A stretch of DNA of 64,000 nucleotides from Pseudomonas tructae (GCF_004214895.1 NZ_CP035952.1:310001-374000); one strand, 5' to 3'; positions 34,641-44,539 are shown, counted from the first letter of the stretch. A program made the numbers and translations. Notes: generated by a model from the letters alone, not told the origin.

Positions 34641-36290
34641 ATGCCATCAGCCGATCCTGTCTACGATTATGTGGTGGTGGGTGCCGGCCCTGCCGGATGC
34701 CTTCTGGCCAATCGCTTATCTGCCGACCCAGGCTGCCGGGTGCTGCTGCTCGAAGCTGGCGGGCGCGACAACTACCCCTGGATTCATATCCCGGTGGGTT
34801 ACCTTTACTGCATCGGCAATCCCCGTACCGACTGGTGCTTCAAGACCCAAGCGCAACCGGGCCTCAATGGCCGCGCCCTGGGTTATCCACGGGGCAAGGT
34901 GCTCGGTGGCTGTTCTTCCATCAACGGCATGATCTACATGCGTGGCCAGACTGGTGATTACGATCGCTGGGCCGAGCAAGGCAATGCCGGTTGGGCCTGG
35001 AAGGATGTGCTGCCGCTGTTCAAGGCCAGCGAAAACCACTTCGGCGGTGCCAGCCAAGCCCATGGGGATCAAGGCGAGTGGCGGGTCGAACAACAACGCT
35101 ACTCCTGGCCGATCCTCGATGCGTTCCGCGAAGCCGCAGCGCAAAGTGGCATCGCCAGCGTTGCCGACTTCAATACCGGGGACAATCAGGGCTGTGGATA
35201 CTTTCAGGTCAACCAGCGTTCCGGCATTCGCTGGAATTCGGCCAAAGCCTTTTTGCGTCCGATCCTTAAACGCCCCAACCTGACCGTGCTGACCGATGTG
35301 CTGGTTGATCAGGTGCGGTTGAAAGACGGCCGTGCTGATGCAGTACGGGCCCGCTGGCAGGGCGACTGGCAGCACTTCAGTGCGCGCCGGGAGATCATCC
35401 TGTGCGCAGGTTCCGTAGGTTCCCCGGGGATATTGCAACGCTCGGGCATTGGTCCGCGCGGCTTGCTTGAGCGCCTGGGGATAACCGTTCGGCATGAGCT
35501 GCCCGGCGTCGGTGGCAACCTGCAGGATCATCTGCAATTGCGCTTGATCTATCAGGTTAGCCAGGCGCGAACCCTCAACCAGGTCGCCAATAGCCTCTGG
35601 GGCAAGCTCGGTATGGGTCTGCGTTACCTCTATGATCGCAGCGGGCCGTTGGCCATGGCGCCAAGCCAGTTGGGTGCTTTCGTTCGCTCCGGCCCCGAAC
35701 AGGCGTCGGCCAACTTGCAGTACCACGTGCAGCCGCTGTCGCTGGAACGTTTTGGTGAGCCGCTGCACCGCTTCCCGGCCTTTACCGCCTCGGTGTGCAA
35801 CCTGCGCCCTGCCAGTCGCGGGCGTATCGATATCTGCTCGGCCAACCCGGACGATGCACCGCTGATCGATCCCAACTACCTGAGCGACCCCGAAGACCTG
35901 CGCGTCGCCGCCCAGGCCATTCGCCTGACCCGCAAGATCGTTCAGGCCCCTGCCCTGGCTGCCTTCAACCCGCGTGAATATCTGCCAGGCCCGGACTTGC
36001 ACAGCGAAGAGCAACTGCATGAAGCCGCCGGACAGATCGGCACGACGATCTTCCACCCGGTGGGCACCTGCCGGATGGGCAGTGGCGCGCTGGATGTGGT
36101 CGACGACCAGCTACGTGTGCACGGTGTGCCGGGGCTGCGCATTGCCGATGCCTCGATCATGCCGTACATCGTTTCAGGCAATACCTGCTCACCTACCTTG
36201 ATGATTGCCGAGAAGGCGGCGCAACTGATTCGCCAGGGGACGTTATCCACAGCCAGCATCGACGAAAAAAGCACAGTACCGACGCCCTGA
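34641..36290 (+). CDS. GMC-family FAD-dependent oxidoreductase (choline dehydrogenase-like)
   Basis: Oxidises an alcohol to an aldehyde; substrate unknown. 549 residues. FAD motif YVVVGAGPAGCLLANRLS (about 9-26), LLLEAGG, the GMC signature PRGKVLGGCSSINGM (about 77-91) and the active-site HPVGTCRMG near residue 473, with SGNTCSPTLMIAEKAA close to the end. The ATG at 34641 has GAGG upstream. A MHS-type transporter gene follows after 100 bp, so the pair may import and oxidise one compound under the LysR regulator. It resembles BetA, but no other betaine gene is nearby. Confidence 0.87.
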   Translation: MPSADPVYDYVVVGAGPAGCLLANRLSADPGCRVLLLEAGGRDNYPWIHIPVGYLYCIGNPRTDWCFKTQAQPGLNGRALGYPRGKVLGGCSSINGMIYMRGQTGDYDRWAEQGNAGWAWKDVLPLFKASENHFGGASQAHGDQGEWRVEQQRYSWPILDAFREAAAQSGIASVADFNTGDNQGCGYFQVNQRSGIRWNSAKAFLRPILKRPNLTVLTDVLVDQVRLKDGRADAVRARWQGDWQHFSARREIILCAGSVGSPGILQRSGIGPRGLLERLGITVRHELPGVGGNLQDHLQLRLIYQVSQARTLNQVANSLWGKLGMGLRYLYDRSGPLAMAPSQLGAFVRSGPEQASANLQYHVQPLSLERFGEPLHRFPAFTASVCNLRPASRGRIDICSANPDDAPLIDPNYLSDPEDLRVAAQAIRLTRKIVQAPALAAFNPREYLPGPDLHSEEQLHEAAGQIGTTIFHPVGTCRMGSGALDVVDDQLRVHGVPGLRIADASIMPYIVSGNTCSPTLMIAEKAAQLIRQGTLSTASIDEKSTVPTP

Positions 36291-36390
36291 CCGGGGTGCG
36301 TAGCAACAACGACGCCGGACGCAGTCTGCCGGTGACGACAGTGGAACAACAAAAATAATCACTGGGGCCTGCAGGCCGAGGACAGCAACG

Positions 36391-38013
36391 ATGTCGGATT
36401 ACATTCAAGAGCAGGGCGCTGCAACGGCGAGCAACAGTCGCCGGGAAGAACGCAAGATCATTTTTGCGTCATCCCTCGGGACGGTGTTCGAGTGGTATGA
36501 CTTTTTTCTCTACGGGGCGTTGGCCGCGGTCATCAGCAAGCAGTTTTTTGCCGGGGTGAACGATACCACCGCCTTTATTTTCGCCTTGATGGCCTTCGCC
36601 GCCGGTTTCCTGGTACGGCCTTTCGGTGCGCTGGTGTTCGGCCGCCTGGGCGACATGATCGGGCGCAAGTACACCTTCCTGGTGACCATCGTGCTGATGG
36701 GCCTGTCGACCTTTGCCGTCGGCCTGTTGCCAACCTACGCCAGCATCGGCATCGCGGCACCGATCATTCTGGTGATCTTGCGTATGCTTCAGGGCCTGGC
36801 GTTAGGGGGTGAGTACGGTGGTGCGGCGACCTATGTTGCCGAACATGCCCCACCCGGCAAACGCGGCTTCCACACCGGTTTCATTCAGTCCACAGCGACC
36901 CTTGGCCTGCTGCTGTCATTGCTGGTGGTGCTGGGCAGCCGTTATATCAGCGGCGACCAGTTCGAAGTCTGGGGCTGGCGCCTGCCATTTTTGCTGTCGA
37001 TCGTCCTGCTGGGGATTTCCACCTGGATCCGCATGAGCATGCATGAGTCGCCTGCTTTTGTGAAAATGAAGGCCCAGGGCAAGATCAGCAAGTCACCCAT
37101 TCGTGAGTCCTTCACCTCCTGGCCAAACCTGAAGGTGGTGCTGACCGCATTGTTCAGCATTAACGCGGGCCAGGCGGTCACCTTCTACACGGCACAGTTC
37201 TATGTGCTGTTTTTCATGACCCAGATGCTCAAGATGGACCCGGCCCAGGCCAATACCCTGCTGATCATCAGTGTGGTGATCGGTGCGCCGTTCTTCGTGT
37301 TCTTTGGCTGGCTGTCCGACCGTATTGGACGCAAACCGATCCTGATGCTCGGCTTGTTGCTGGCAACGGTGCTCTACTTCCCGCTGTTCAAAGCACTGAG
37401 CCATTACGCCAATCCACAGATCGACGCCGCCAGCCGTCAGGCACCTATCGTGGTCATGGCAGACCCGCAAGCATGCACCTTTCAGTTCGACCCGGTGGGT
37501 AAGGCGCGGTTTGACAGCCCCTGCGACAAGGTCAAGACCTTCCTGGTCAAACAGGGCCTGCCTTATAGCTCGGCTGAGGCGGTTGCGGGTACCGAGGTGG
37601 TGGTGAGCATCGGTGAGCAGAAGATCAGCGGCTTCGACGAAGTGGCCATGCGTGCAGCCATCGAAAAGGCCGGTTATCCAGCCAAGGCAGACCCTGCCAG
37701 CGTCAACCAGCCGATGGTGGTGTTGTTGATCGTGGCGATGATCCTGATCGCGACCATGACCTACGGGCCGCTGGCAGCGGTGATGGTCGAGCTGTTCCCG
37801 ACCCGCATCCGCTACACCTCCATGTCCCTGCCCTACCACATCGGCAACGGCTGGTTCGGTGGCTTCCTGCCGACTGTGTCATTCGCTCTGGTGGTTTACA
37901 CCGGCGATATCTTCTATGGGCTCTGGTACCCGGTCCTGATCACCGGTATCAGCCTGGTGGTGGGGTTGTTCTGCCTGAAAGAAACCCGGGACGTGGATAT
38001 CGATAAGGTTTAA
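36391..38013 (+). CDS. MFS transporter, metabolite:H+ symporter (MHS) family, with large periplasmic insert
   Basis: 540 residues, about 100 more than typical ShiA/KgtP/ProP relatives. Family motifs: SSLGTVFEWYDFFLYG (about 27-42), FGRLGDMIGRKYTFL, RMLQGLALGGEYGGAATYVAEHAP and FGWLSDRIGRKPILM. Between helices 8 and 9 (about residues 336-440) lies a polar insert with two Cys (ACTFQF, SPCDKV). It resembles permeases of organic acids or compatible solutes. It follows the GMC gene and ends in a strong terminator, so it probably imports the oxidoreductase substrate. Confidence 0.85.
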   Translation: MSDYIQEQGAATASNSRREERKIIFASSLGTVFEWYDFFLYGALAAVISKQFFAGVNDTTAFIFALMAFAAGFLVRPFGALVFGRLGDMIGRKYTFLVTIVLMGLSTFAVGLLPTYASIGIAAPIILVILRMLQGLALGGEYGGAATYVAEHAPPGKRGFHTGFIQSTATLGLLLSLLVVLGSRYISGDQFEVWGWRLPFLLSIVLLGISTWIRMSMHESPAFVKMKAQGKISKSPIRESFTSWPNLKVVLTALFSINAGQAVTFYTAQFYVLFFMTQMLKMDPAQANTLLIISVVIGAPFFVFFGWLSDRIGRKPILMLGLLLATVLYFPLFKALSHYANPQIDAASRQAPIVVMADPQACTFQFDPVGKARFDSPCDKVKTFLVKQGLPYSSAEAVAGTEVVVSIGEQKISGFDEVAMRAAIEKAGYPAKADPASVNQPMVVLLIVAMILIATMTYGPLAAVMVELFPTRIRYTSMSLPYHIGNGWFGGFLPTVSFALVVYTGDIFYGLWYPVLITGISLVVGLFCLKETRDVDIDKV

Positions 38014-38027
38014 GACACGACGGGTAC

Positions 38028-38057
38028 AAAAAAACCGGCGCAAGCGCCGGTTTTTTT
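38028..38057 (+). terminator. Terminator after the MHS transporter
   Basis: AAAACCGGCG / CGCCGGTTTT with a CAAG loop, flanked by A and T runs (TTTTTTT at 38051-38057). It can act in both directions, ending plsC transcription as well. Confidence 0.88.
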
Positions 38058-38186
38058 ATGCCGCGGGAAAACTTATGCACGATTTTCAGAAATCAGTCAT
38101 ACAGAGAAATAAGTAGCTAAATTAATAACTTAGCGAATTTTTATCTGAAAAATCCAAATACTGTGCACAAGTTATCCACAGATCGC

Positions 38187-38957
38187 TCAGGCCACCCCCT
38201 GCGCTTGATTTGGCGCAGCTGCTGGCAGCGAGCCAAGGTCGCGCTGGGCTTGTTCGTTCCACGCCGCAGCGCGGTCGTTGAGCTCGGCAATGGCCCGTGG
38301 GCCGCTACCCTCTGCGTGCATCGGAGCGCCAATCACCACCTCGATGGTGCCCGCACGTTTGCTCCAGCCCTGCTTGGGCCAGAACTTGCCAGCGTTGTGG
38401 GCGATCGGCAGCACAGGCAGGTTGGCGTTGACCGCAAGTGCCGCACCGCTGCGTGAGAACTTGCCGATCTGGCCAAACGGCACGCGGGTGCCTTCAGGGA
38501 AGATCAGGACCCAGACGTTCTCCTTGAGCAGCTTGTCGCCCTTGCTGGCGACTTGCTTCAAGGCGGCCTTGGGGTTGTCGCGGTCAATGGCGATTGGCCG
38601 CAGCATGGCCATGGCCCAGCCGAAGAACGGCACGTACAGCAGTTCGCGCTTTAGCACTTGGCTCAAAGGCGAGAAATAGGCGGAAAGAAAAAAGGTTTCC
38701 CAGGTGCTCTGGTGGTTGGAGAGGATCACACAGGGTTGCTTGGGGATGTTTTCTGCCCCGGTGACCTTGACCTTGATGTTGAGAAACACCCGTACCAGCA
38801 CCAGCGCAAAACGGCACCAGTAAACGTTGATGAAGCGGTAGCGGGCGCTGAATGGTAGAAACGGCGCGATAAAAAAGCTCAGGGTGCACCACAGCAAGGA
38901 GCTGGTACCCAGCAGCAGGTAAAAAAGAAAAATTCTGATCGCCTGCAAGATCGACAT
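38187..38957 (-). CDS. 1-acyl-sn-glycerol-3-phosphate acyltransferase (PlsC-type)
   Basis: Makes phosphatidic acid by acylating lysophosphatidate. 256 residues. N-terminal membrane helix (RIFLFYLLLGTSSLLWCTLSFF). The catalytic motif is NHQSTWETF (about 82-90), HX4E rather than the usual HX4D; the binding motif FPEGTRVPFG is intact. It corresponds to the gene that follows gyrB in P. aeruginosa, called lptA or plsC there. The 3' end is convergent to the accessory block. It may form a unit with gmhB, glyS and glyQ upstream. Confidence 0.9.
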   Translation of the reverse strand: MSILQAIRIFLFYLLLGTSSLLWCTLSFFIAPFLPFSARYRFINVYWCRFALVLVRVFLNIKVKVTGAENIPKQPCVILSNHQSTWETFFLSAYFSPLSQVLKRELLYVPFFGWAMAMLRPIAIDRDNPKAALKQVASKGDKLLKENVWVLIFPEGTRVPFGQIGKFSRSGAALAVNANLPVLPIAHNAGKFWPKQGWSKRAGTIEVVIGAPMHAEGSGPRAIAELNDRAAAWNEQAQRDLGSLPAAAPNQAQGVA

Positions 38958-38973
38958 AGCGGCATGTACCGTT

Positions 38974-38987
38974 GCGGGCTTGCCCGC
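38974..38987. repeat. Short REP-like palindrome
   Basis: GCGGGCTTGCCCGC, a short version of the REP core found elsewhere in the window, between plsC and gmhB. Confidence 0.45.
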
Positions 38988-39018
38988 CTAGTAAAAGTGC
39001 GCCTGTTGTGCAGACGCG

Positions 39019-39552
39019 CTATTTGTGGATAAGTTCTCTGGCGATGGCTGCCAGATCATCAAAAATCAGCGTATTTTCAGGAATTCCCTTGCTCAGGGTC
39101 TTCTCGCCTTTTCCGGTTTTTACCAGAATCGGTTGAGCATCGACGGCCAAAGCGGCTTCCAGGTCACCCTTACTGTCACCGACAAACCACACGCCGGCCA
39201 GGTCAGACTGGTAATGAGCGGCAATAGTTCGCAGCATTCCTGGTTTGGGCTTGCGGCAATCGCAGCCTTCATCCGGTCCATGTGGGCAATAGACGATCAA
39301 GCCAACCTCACCACCCTGTTCAGCCACCAACATGCGCAAACGCGCATGCATGGCCTCGAGGGTAGCCAGGTCGTAGTAGCCACGGGCAATGCCGGACTGG
39401 TTGGTGGCAACGGCCACCGTCCAGCCAGCTTTGCTCAACTGCGCAATCGCATCGATCGAACCGGGGATTGGAATCCACTCGTCCAGCGACTTGATGTAGG
39501 CGTCGGAGTCCTGGTTGATCACCCCGTCCCGATCGAGAATCAGCAGCTTCAA
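39019..39552 (-). CDS. gmhB: D-glycero-beta-D-manno-heptose-1,7-bisphosphate 7-phosphatase
   Basis: HAD phosphatase in ADP-heptose synthesis for the LPS inner core. 177 residues. Catalytic LILDRDGVINQD (about 3-14), VATNQSGIARGYY, and the zinc site CPHGPDEGCDCRKPKPGM typical of GmhB; VGDSKGDLEAA completes the HAD set. It starts 3 bp after glyS. Its last codons (LIHK and stop) contain a perfect DnaA box (39024-39032). Confidence 0.96.
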   Translation of the reverse strand: MKLLILDRDGVINQDSDAYIKSLDEWIPIPGSIDAIAQLSKAGWTVAVATNQSGIARGYYDLATLEAMHARLRMLVAEQGGEVGLIVYCPHGPDEGCDCRKPKPGMLRTIAAHYQSDLAGVWFVGDSKGDLEAALAVDAQPILVKTGKGEKTLSKGIPENTLIFDDLAAIARELIHK

Positions 39553-39555
39553 GAC

Positions 39556-41610
39556 TTACCCCAGCAACGAAATGTCGGCAACGCCCAGGAACAGACCGCG
39601 CAGGCGGCTGAGCAAGGCATAGCGGTTGGCGCGTACATTGGCATCGTCGGCGTTGACCATCACCGCCTCGAAGAAGGCATCGACCGGTTCGCGCAGGGCA
39701 GCCAGGCGTGCCAGCGATTCGCTGTACTGGCGAGCGGCGGCCATTGGCTGCACAGCTTGGTCGGCCTGCTGGATCGCCGAGTACAGGGAGAACTCGTTGG
39801 CGTTGTCGAAATACTTCGGCTCAACCGTATTGGCGACAGCGCCCTCGGCCTTGCTCAGCAGGTTCGACACGCGCTTGTTCACCGCGGCCAGGGCGGCAGC
39901 TTCAGGCAACTGACGGAAGGCCTGTACGGCCTGCACGCGCTGGTCGAAGTCCAGCGCCGAACCCGGCTTGAGGGCCCGCACTGACAGGTAGGTGGCAACA
40001 TCGATGCCTTCGTCTTCGTAGCGGGCACGCAGGCGATCGAAGACAAACTCCAGGACTTGCTCGGAGAGGCCTGCGGCCTTGATCTTGGCACCGAACTGGC
40101 TGACGGCGAAGTTCACCGCGTCGTTCAGGTCCAGGTCCAGCTGCTTCTCGATCAGGATGCGCAGTACGCCCAGTGCTGCACGGCGCAGGGCATAGGGGTC
40201 CTTGCTGCCGGTCGGGAGCATGCCGATACCGAAGATACCGACCAGGGTGTCGAGCTTGTCGGCAATCGCCACCGCCGCACCGGTCAGGGTCGACGGCAGT
40301 TCAGCGCCAGCACCGCGCGGCATGTACTGCTCGTTCAGGGCCAGGGCGACGTCTTCAGGCTCGCCGTCGTTGAGGGCGTAGTAATAGCCGGCAACACCCT
40401 GCATCTCAGGGAATTCACCGACCATCTCGGTGGCCAGGTCGCACTTCGACAGCAGGCCGGCACGTGCCGCACGCTGGGCGTCGCCGCCAATGCGTTGGGC
40501 GATGAAGGCCGCCAGCTTGGCAACCCGCTCGGCCTTGTCGAAAACGCTGCCCAGTTGGGCCTGGAACACCACGTTCTTCAAGCGCTCGTTGAAGCTTTCC
40601 AGCGCCTGCTTCTTGTCTTGCTTGAAGAAGAACTCGGCGTCGGTCAGGCGCGGGCGCACGACCTTCTCGTTGCCTTCGACGATCTGCTTCGGATCGCGGC
40701 TCTCGACGTTCGCTACAGTGATGAAGCGCGGCAGCAGCTTGCCGTCGGCGTCCAGCAGGCAGAAGTACTTCTGGTTGTCCTGCATGGTGGTGATCAACGC
40801 TTCTTGCGGCACTTCGAGGAAGCGTTCCTCGAACGAGCACACCAGCGGCACCGGCCATTCGACCAGGGCAGTTACTTCGTCGAGCAGCGCCGGTGGCACG
40901 ATGGCGCTGCCTTCCTGCTGCAGGGCAAGTTCGGCGGTACGCTTGCTGATCAGCTCGCGGCGCTCGGCAAAATCTGCCAGGACGTAGGCCTTGCGCAGGT
41001 CTTCCTGGTAGTTGGCCGGGGCGCTGATACGCACGTTTTCCGGGTGGTGGAAGCGGTGGCCACGGGATTCGCGACCGGCTTTCTGCGCCAGCAGGGTGCA
41101 GTCGACCACCTCGTCACCGAGCAGCATGACCAGCCACTGGGTCGGGCGCACGAACTCTTCCTTGCGCGCCCCCCAGCGCATGCGCTTGGGGATCGGCAGG
41201 TCGTTGAGCGAGTCTTCGACGATGGTGGGTAGCAGGCTGGCGGTGGCCTTGCCCGGGATGTGCTGGGAGAAGCGCAGCTTGGCGCCGCTCTGATCGATAT
41301 CCGACAGCTCTACACCGCACTTCTTGGCAAAGCCCAGGGCGGCCTGGGTTGGCTGGCCTTGCGCGTCGAAGGCGGCCTGGCGTGGCGGGCCGTCGAGGTT
41401 GACGCTGCGGTCAGGCTGCTGGGTGTCGAGGTTGCGAATCAGCACGGCCAGGCGGCGCGGTGCGGCGAACACCTGCTTGTCGGTGTAGTTCAGGCCAGCG
41501 GCCTGCAGGCCTTTCTCGATACCGGCGAGGAAGGCATCACCCAGGCTGTTCAGGGCCTTGGGTGGCAGTTCTTCGGTGCCCAGTTCAACCAGGAAATCTT
41601 GAGCACTCAT
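39556..41610 (-). CDS. glyS: Glycyl-tRNA synthetase beta subunit
   Basis: Subunit of the alpha2beta2 glycyl-tRNA synthetase. 684 residues, normal. Starts [16 protein letters not shown]; contains [21 protein letters not shown] and [28 protein letters not shown], all family hallmarks. The start overlaps the glyQ stop by 4 bases, which couples the two subunits. Confidence 0.98.
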   Translation of the reverse strand: MSAQDFLVELGTEELPPKALNSLGDAFLAGIEKGLQAAGLNYTDKQVFAAPRRLAVLIRNLDTQQPDRSVNLDGPPRQAAFDAQGQPTQAALGFAKKCGVELSDIDQSGAKLRFSQHIPGKATASLLPTIVEDSLNDLPIPKRMRWGARKEEFVRPTQWLVMLLGDEVVDCTLLAQKAGRESRGHRFHHPENVRISAPANYQEDLRKAYVLADFAERRELISKRTAELALQQEGSAIVPPALLDEVTALVEWPVPLVCSFEERFLEVPQEALITTMQDNQKYFCLLDADGKLLPRFITVANVESRDPKQIVEGNEKVVRPRLTDAEFFFKQDKKQALESFNERLKNVVFQAQLGSVFDKAERVAKLAAFIAQRIGGDAQRAARAGLLSKCDLATEMVGEFPEMQGVAGYYYALNDGEPEDVALALNEQYMPRGAGAELPSTLTGAAVAIADKLDTLVGIFGIGMLPTGSKDPYALRRAALGVLRILIEKQLDLDLNDAVNFAVSQFGAKIKAAGLSEQVLEFVFDRLRARYEDEGIDVATYLSVRALKPGSALDFDQRVQAVQAFRQLPEAAALAAVNKRVSNLLSKAEGAVANTVEPKYFDNANEFSLYSAIQQADQAVQPMAAARQYSESLARLAALREPVDAFFEAVMVNADDANVRANRYALLSRLRGLFLGVADISLLG

Positions 41611-42554
41611 TGTGCAGCCTCCAGCTTAGCCAACACTTCATCACGCAATTCAGGGGATGCCATCGGGAAGCCCAGCTTGGCGCGGGCTTGCAGGTAGCTC
41701 TGGGCCACGGCCCGGGCCAGGGTCCGTACGCGCAGGATGTAGCGCTGACGCTCGGTTACCGAAATGGCGCGGCGGGCATCGAGCAGGTTGAAGGTGTGCG
41801 AGGCCTTGAGGACCATTTCATAGGTCGGCAGCGGCAGTTCCAGCTCGATCAGGCGGTTGGCTTCGCTTTCGTAGAAGTCGAACAGTTCGAACAGCTTCTC
41901 GACGTTGGCGTGCTCGAAGTTGTAGGTCGACTGCTCCACTTCGTTCTGGTGGAACACGTCGCCATAGGTCACCTTGCCGAACGGGCCGTCGGTCCAGATC
42001 AGGTCGTAGACCGAATCCACACCTTGCAGGTACATGGCCAGGCGTTCCAGTCCGTAGGTGATTTCACCGGTGACCGGCAAGCACTCGATGCCGCCCACTT
42101 GCTGGAAGTAGGTGAACTGAGTGACTTCCATGCCGTTGAGCCAGATTTCCCAACCCAGACCCCAGGCGCCGAGGGTCGGCGATTCCCAGTTGTCTTCGAC
42201 GAAACGGATATCGTGCACCAGCGGGTCGAGGCCGATGGCTTTGAGCGAGCCCAGGTACAGTTCCTGGAAGTTCGCCGGGTTCGGCTTGAGGACGACCTGG
42301 AACTGGTAGTAGTGCTGCAGGCGGTTCGGGTTTTCGCCATAACGGCCATCCGCCGGACGACGGCTAGGCTGCACATAGGCGGCGTTCCAGGTTTCCGGGC
42401 CGATGGCGCGCAGGAACGTGGCAGTATGGAAAGTGCCGGCGCCTACTTCCATATCGTAGGGCTGAAGCACCACACAACCTTGCTCGGCCCAGTAGTTCTG
42501 CAGGGCGAGGATCAAGTCTTGGAAGGTACGCACGGCTGGCGTAGGCTGGCTCAC
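41607..42554 (-). CDS. glyQ: Glycyl-tRNA synthetase alpha subunit
   Basis: Catalytic subunit. 315 residues from a GTG at 42554, giving the family start [26 protein letters not shown] lies 6-7 bases upstream. Another GTG at 42563 would add three residues (NF plus start). Signature sequences [20 protein letters not shown] and [18 protein letters not shown] are present. It is divergent from tag. Confidence 0.96.
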   Translation of the reverse strand: MSQPTPAVRTFQDLILALQNYWAEQGCVVLQPYDMEVGAGTFHTATFLRAIGPETWNAAYVQPSRRPADGRYGENPNRLQHYYQFQVVLKPNPANFQELYLGSLKAIGLDPLVHDIRFVEDNWESPTLGAWGLGWEIWLNGMEVTQFTYFQQVGGIECLPVTGEITYGLERLAMYLQGVDSVYDLIWTDGPFGKVTYGDVFHQNEVEQSTYNFEHANVEKLFELFDFYESEANRLIELELPLPTYEMVLKASHTFNLLDARRAISVTERQRYILRVRTLARAVAQSYLQARAKLGFPMASPELRDEVLAKLEAAQ

Positions 42555-42636
42555 GAAATTCACCTGTTTCTAGGGCTGCGAATATAAAGAGCGGGAGTAT
42601 AACCCGATTCGCGCAGGCCTCTACCCTTGGAGCCTT

Positions 42637-43233
42637 ATGCCACGTTGCTTTTGGTGTACCGACGATCCGCTTTACCAGGCCTATCACGACGAGGAGTGGG
42701 GCACGCCGCAGCGCGACCCCGGGCAGTTGTTTGAAATGCTCCTGCTCGAAGGCTTCCAGGCCGGGCTTTCGTGGATCACCGTGTTGAAGAAGCGTGAACG
42801 CTACCGCCAGGTGTTGTTCGGCTTCGATCCGCAGCGCCTGGCGCAGATGAGCGACGAAGAAATCGAAGAGCGCATGCTTGATCCGGGTATCATCCGCAAC
42901 CGCCTCAAGCTCAATGCTGCGCGGCGCAATGCCCGGGCCTGGCTAGCGCTGGAAAACCCGGCGCAATGGCTCTGGTCGTTTGTTGGAGGCACCGCCAAGG
43001 TCAATCACTTCAGCCAGCGCAGTGAAGTCCCGGCCGTGACCGCTGAAGCCGAGGCCATGAGCAAAGCGTTGCGCAAAGCCGGCTTCACCTTTGTCGGCCC
43101 GACCATCTGCTATGCCTTCATGCAGGCGACCGGCATGGTCATGGACCACACCACCGACTGTGATCGCTACGCTGCGCTTGCGCCGGGGGTTACAATGGCC
43201 GGCTTGCAGAAAGAGGAACCAGCTTGTGGATAA
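42637..43233 (+). CDS. tag: DNA-3-methyladenine glycosylase I
   Basis: Removes 3-methyladenine from alkylated DNA. 198 residues. N-terminal RCFWCTDDPLYQAYHDEEWG supplies a zinc Cys and the base-pocket residues; GFQAGLSWITVLKKRE follows; the C-terminal HTTDCDRY completes the zinc site. It is divergent from glyQ and overlaps the next gene by 8 bases. Confidence 0.96.
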   Translation: MPRCFWCTDDPLYQAYHDEEWGTPQRDPGQLFEMLLLEGFQAGLSWITVLKKRERYRQVLFGFDPQRLAQMSDEEIEERMLDPGIIRNRLKLNAARRNARAWLALENPAQWLWSFVGGTAKVNHFSQRSEVPAVTAEAEAMSKALRKAGFTFVGPTICYAFMQATGMVMDHTTDCDRYAALAPGVTMAGLQKEEPACG

Positions 43234-44113
43234 GTTCAAGGGCGCCCTGATGGTCGGGGCGTTGCGATTGTTTGCCAAGCTCCCCTGGGGCGCCGTACAG
43301 CGGGTCGGCGCAGCGATTGGCTGGATCATGTGGAAGGTGCCGAACAGTTCACGCAACGTCGTGCGCATCAACCTGGCCAAATGCTTCCCGGAAATGGACC
43401 CGGTTGCCCGCGAGCAACTGGTGGGCCGGACCCTGATGGACATCGGCAAGTCCTTTACCGAAAGCGCCTGTGCCTGGATCTGGCCAGCCCAGCGTTCGCT
43501 CGACCTGGTGCGCGAGGTCGAAGGCCTGGAAGTGCTTGAGGCGGCCCTGGCTTCGGGCAAGGGCGTGGTTGGTATCACCAGCCACCTGGGCAACTGGGAA
43601 GTGCTCAACCACTTCTACTGCAGCCAATGCAAACCGATCATTTTCTACCGCCCGCCCAAGCTCAAGGCGGTCGATGATCTGTTGCGCGAGCAGCGTGTGC
43701 AACTGGGTAACCGCGTGGCGGCATCGACCAAGGAAGGCATCCTCAGCATCATCAAGGAAGTGCGCAAAGGTGGCCAGGTGGGTATTCCGGCTGACCCAGA
43801 GCCAGCCGAGTCGGCGGGGATCTTCGTGCCGTTCTTCGCCACCCGGGCGCTGACCAGCAAGTTCGTGCCGAACATGCTCGCAGGCGGCAAGGCGGTCGGG
43901 GTATTCCTGCATGCCCTGCGCCTGCCGGATGGTTCGGGCTTCAAGGTCATCCTGGAAGCGGCGCCCGAGGCCATGTACAGCGAAGATACCGAAACCTCTG
44001 CTGCGGCCATGAGCCAGGTGGTCGAGCGCTATGTACGGGCTTATCCGAGCCAGTACATGTGGAGCATGAAGCGCTTCAAGAAGCGCCCGGCTGGCGAAGC
44101 GCGCTGGTATTGA
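43226..44113 (+). CDS. Lipid A biosynthesis lauroyl acyltransferase (LpxL/HtrB family)
   Basis: Adds a secondary acyl chain to lipid A at the inner membrane. 295 residues from a GTG at 43226 with AGAGGAA upstream, inside the tag 3' end. Catalytic HX4E motif in TSHLGNWEVLN (about 113-123); the second conserved region is QVGIPADPEPAESAGIFVPFFA. The start codon and the tag stop lie within one perfect DnaA box (43225-43233). In P. aeruginosa the gene at this place is htrB1; I leave the symbol empty because several paralogues exist. Confidence 0.9.
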   Translation: MDKFKGALMVGALRLFAKLPWGAVQRVGAAIGWIMWKVPNSSRNVVRINLAKCFPEMDPVAREQLVGRTLMDIGKSFTESACAWIWPAQRSLDLVREVEGLEVLEAALASGKGVVGITSHLGNWEVLNHFYCSQCKPIIFYRPPKLKAVDDLLREQRVQLGNRVAASTKEGILSIIKEVRKGGQVGIPADPEPAESAGIFVPFFATRALTSKFVPNMLAGGKAVGVFLHALRLPDGSGFKVILEAAPEAMYSEDTETSAAAMSQVVERYVRAYPSQYMWSMKRFKKRPAGEARWY

Positions 44114-44196
44114 GGGCCCTTGCACCGTCGTAAATCCTGAGTCCCGGTTGCATCTGACAAACCCAGGACTCAGGTTCTGCGGCCGCTGCGCGCCCG

Positions 44197-44219
44197 ATCG
44201 CAGGCAAGCCAACTCCTAC
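44197..44219. repeat. Degenerate REP element
   Basis: ATCGCAGGCAAGCCAACTCC plus TAC, an altered form of the local REP (GTAGGAG..GGCTTGCC..GCGAT on the minus strand), between lpxL-type and TPR genes. Confidence 0.5.
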
Positions 44220-44527
44220 AGACTCTTATCCAGCTTCTTCAGAAACACCGTCATCTCTTTCTCGGCCTGCTTGTCGCCATGGGCCTTCGCCGCTTCCAGC
44301 CCCTGCTCCCAGGCCTGGCGCGCACCTGCCAGGTCACCCTCAAGCTGATGCGCCTTGCCCAGCAGCTTCCACGCCGCCGAATACTTGGGGTCAAACTCGA
44401 CGCAGCGCTGCAGGTGGATGGCCGCCTCGGCGCCGTTGCCTTCATCAAGCCAGGCCTTGCCCAGACCAAAGCGCAACAGGGCGTTATCCACACCCTTGGC
44501 CAACATTTTTTCCAGTGATTCGCGCAT
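44216..44527 (-). CDS. Small TPR-repeat protein
   Basis: 103 residues made of about two and a half tetratricopeptide repeats: ALLRFGLGKAWLDEGNGAEAAIHLQRCVEFDP (about 16-47) and YSAAWKLLGKAHQLEGDLAGARQAWEQGLEAAKAHGD (about 48-85). No signal peptide or membrane helix, so a cytoplasmic scaffold is likely; function unknown. A homologue sits beside trkA in other pseudomonads. It starts 12 bases after trkA ends and is probably co-transcribed. A perfect DnaA box lies at 44484-44492. Confidence 0.85.
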   Translation of the reverse strand: MRESLEKMLAKGVDNALLRFGLGKAWLDEGNGAEAAIHLQRCVEFDPKYSAAWKLLGKAHQLEGDLAGARQAWEQGLEAAKAHGDKQAEKEMTVFLKKLDKSL

Positions 44528-44539
44528 TCCAGGTCCCTC

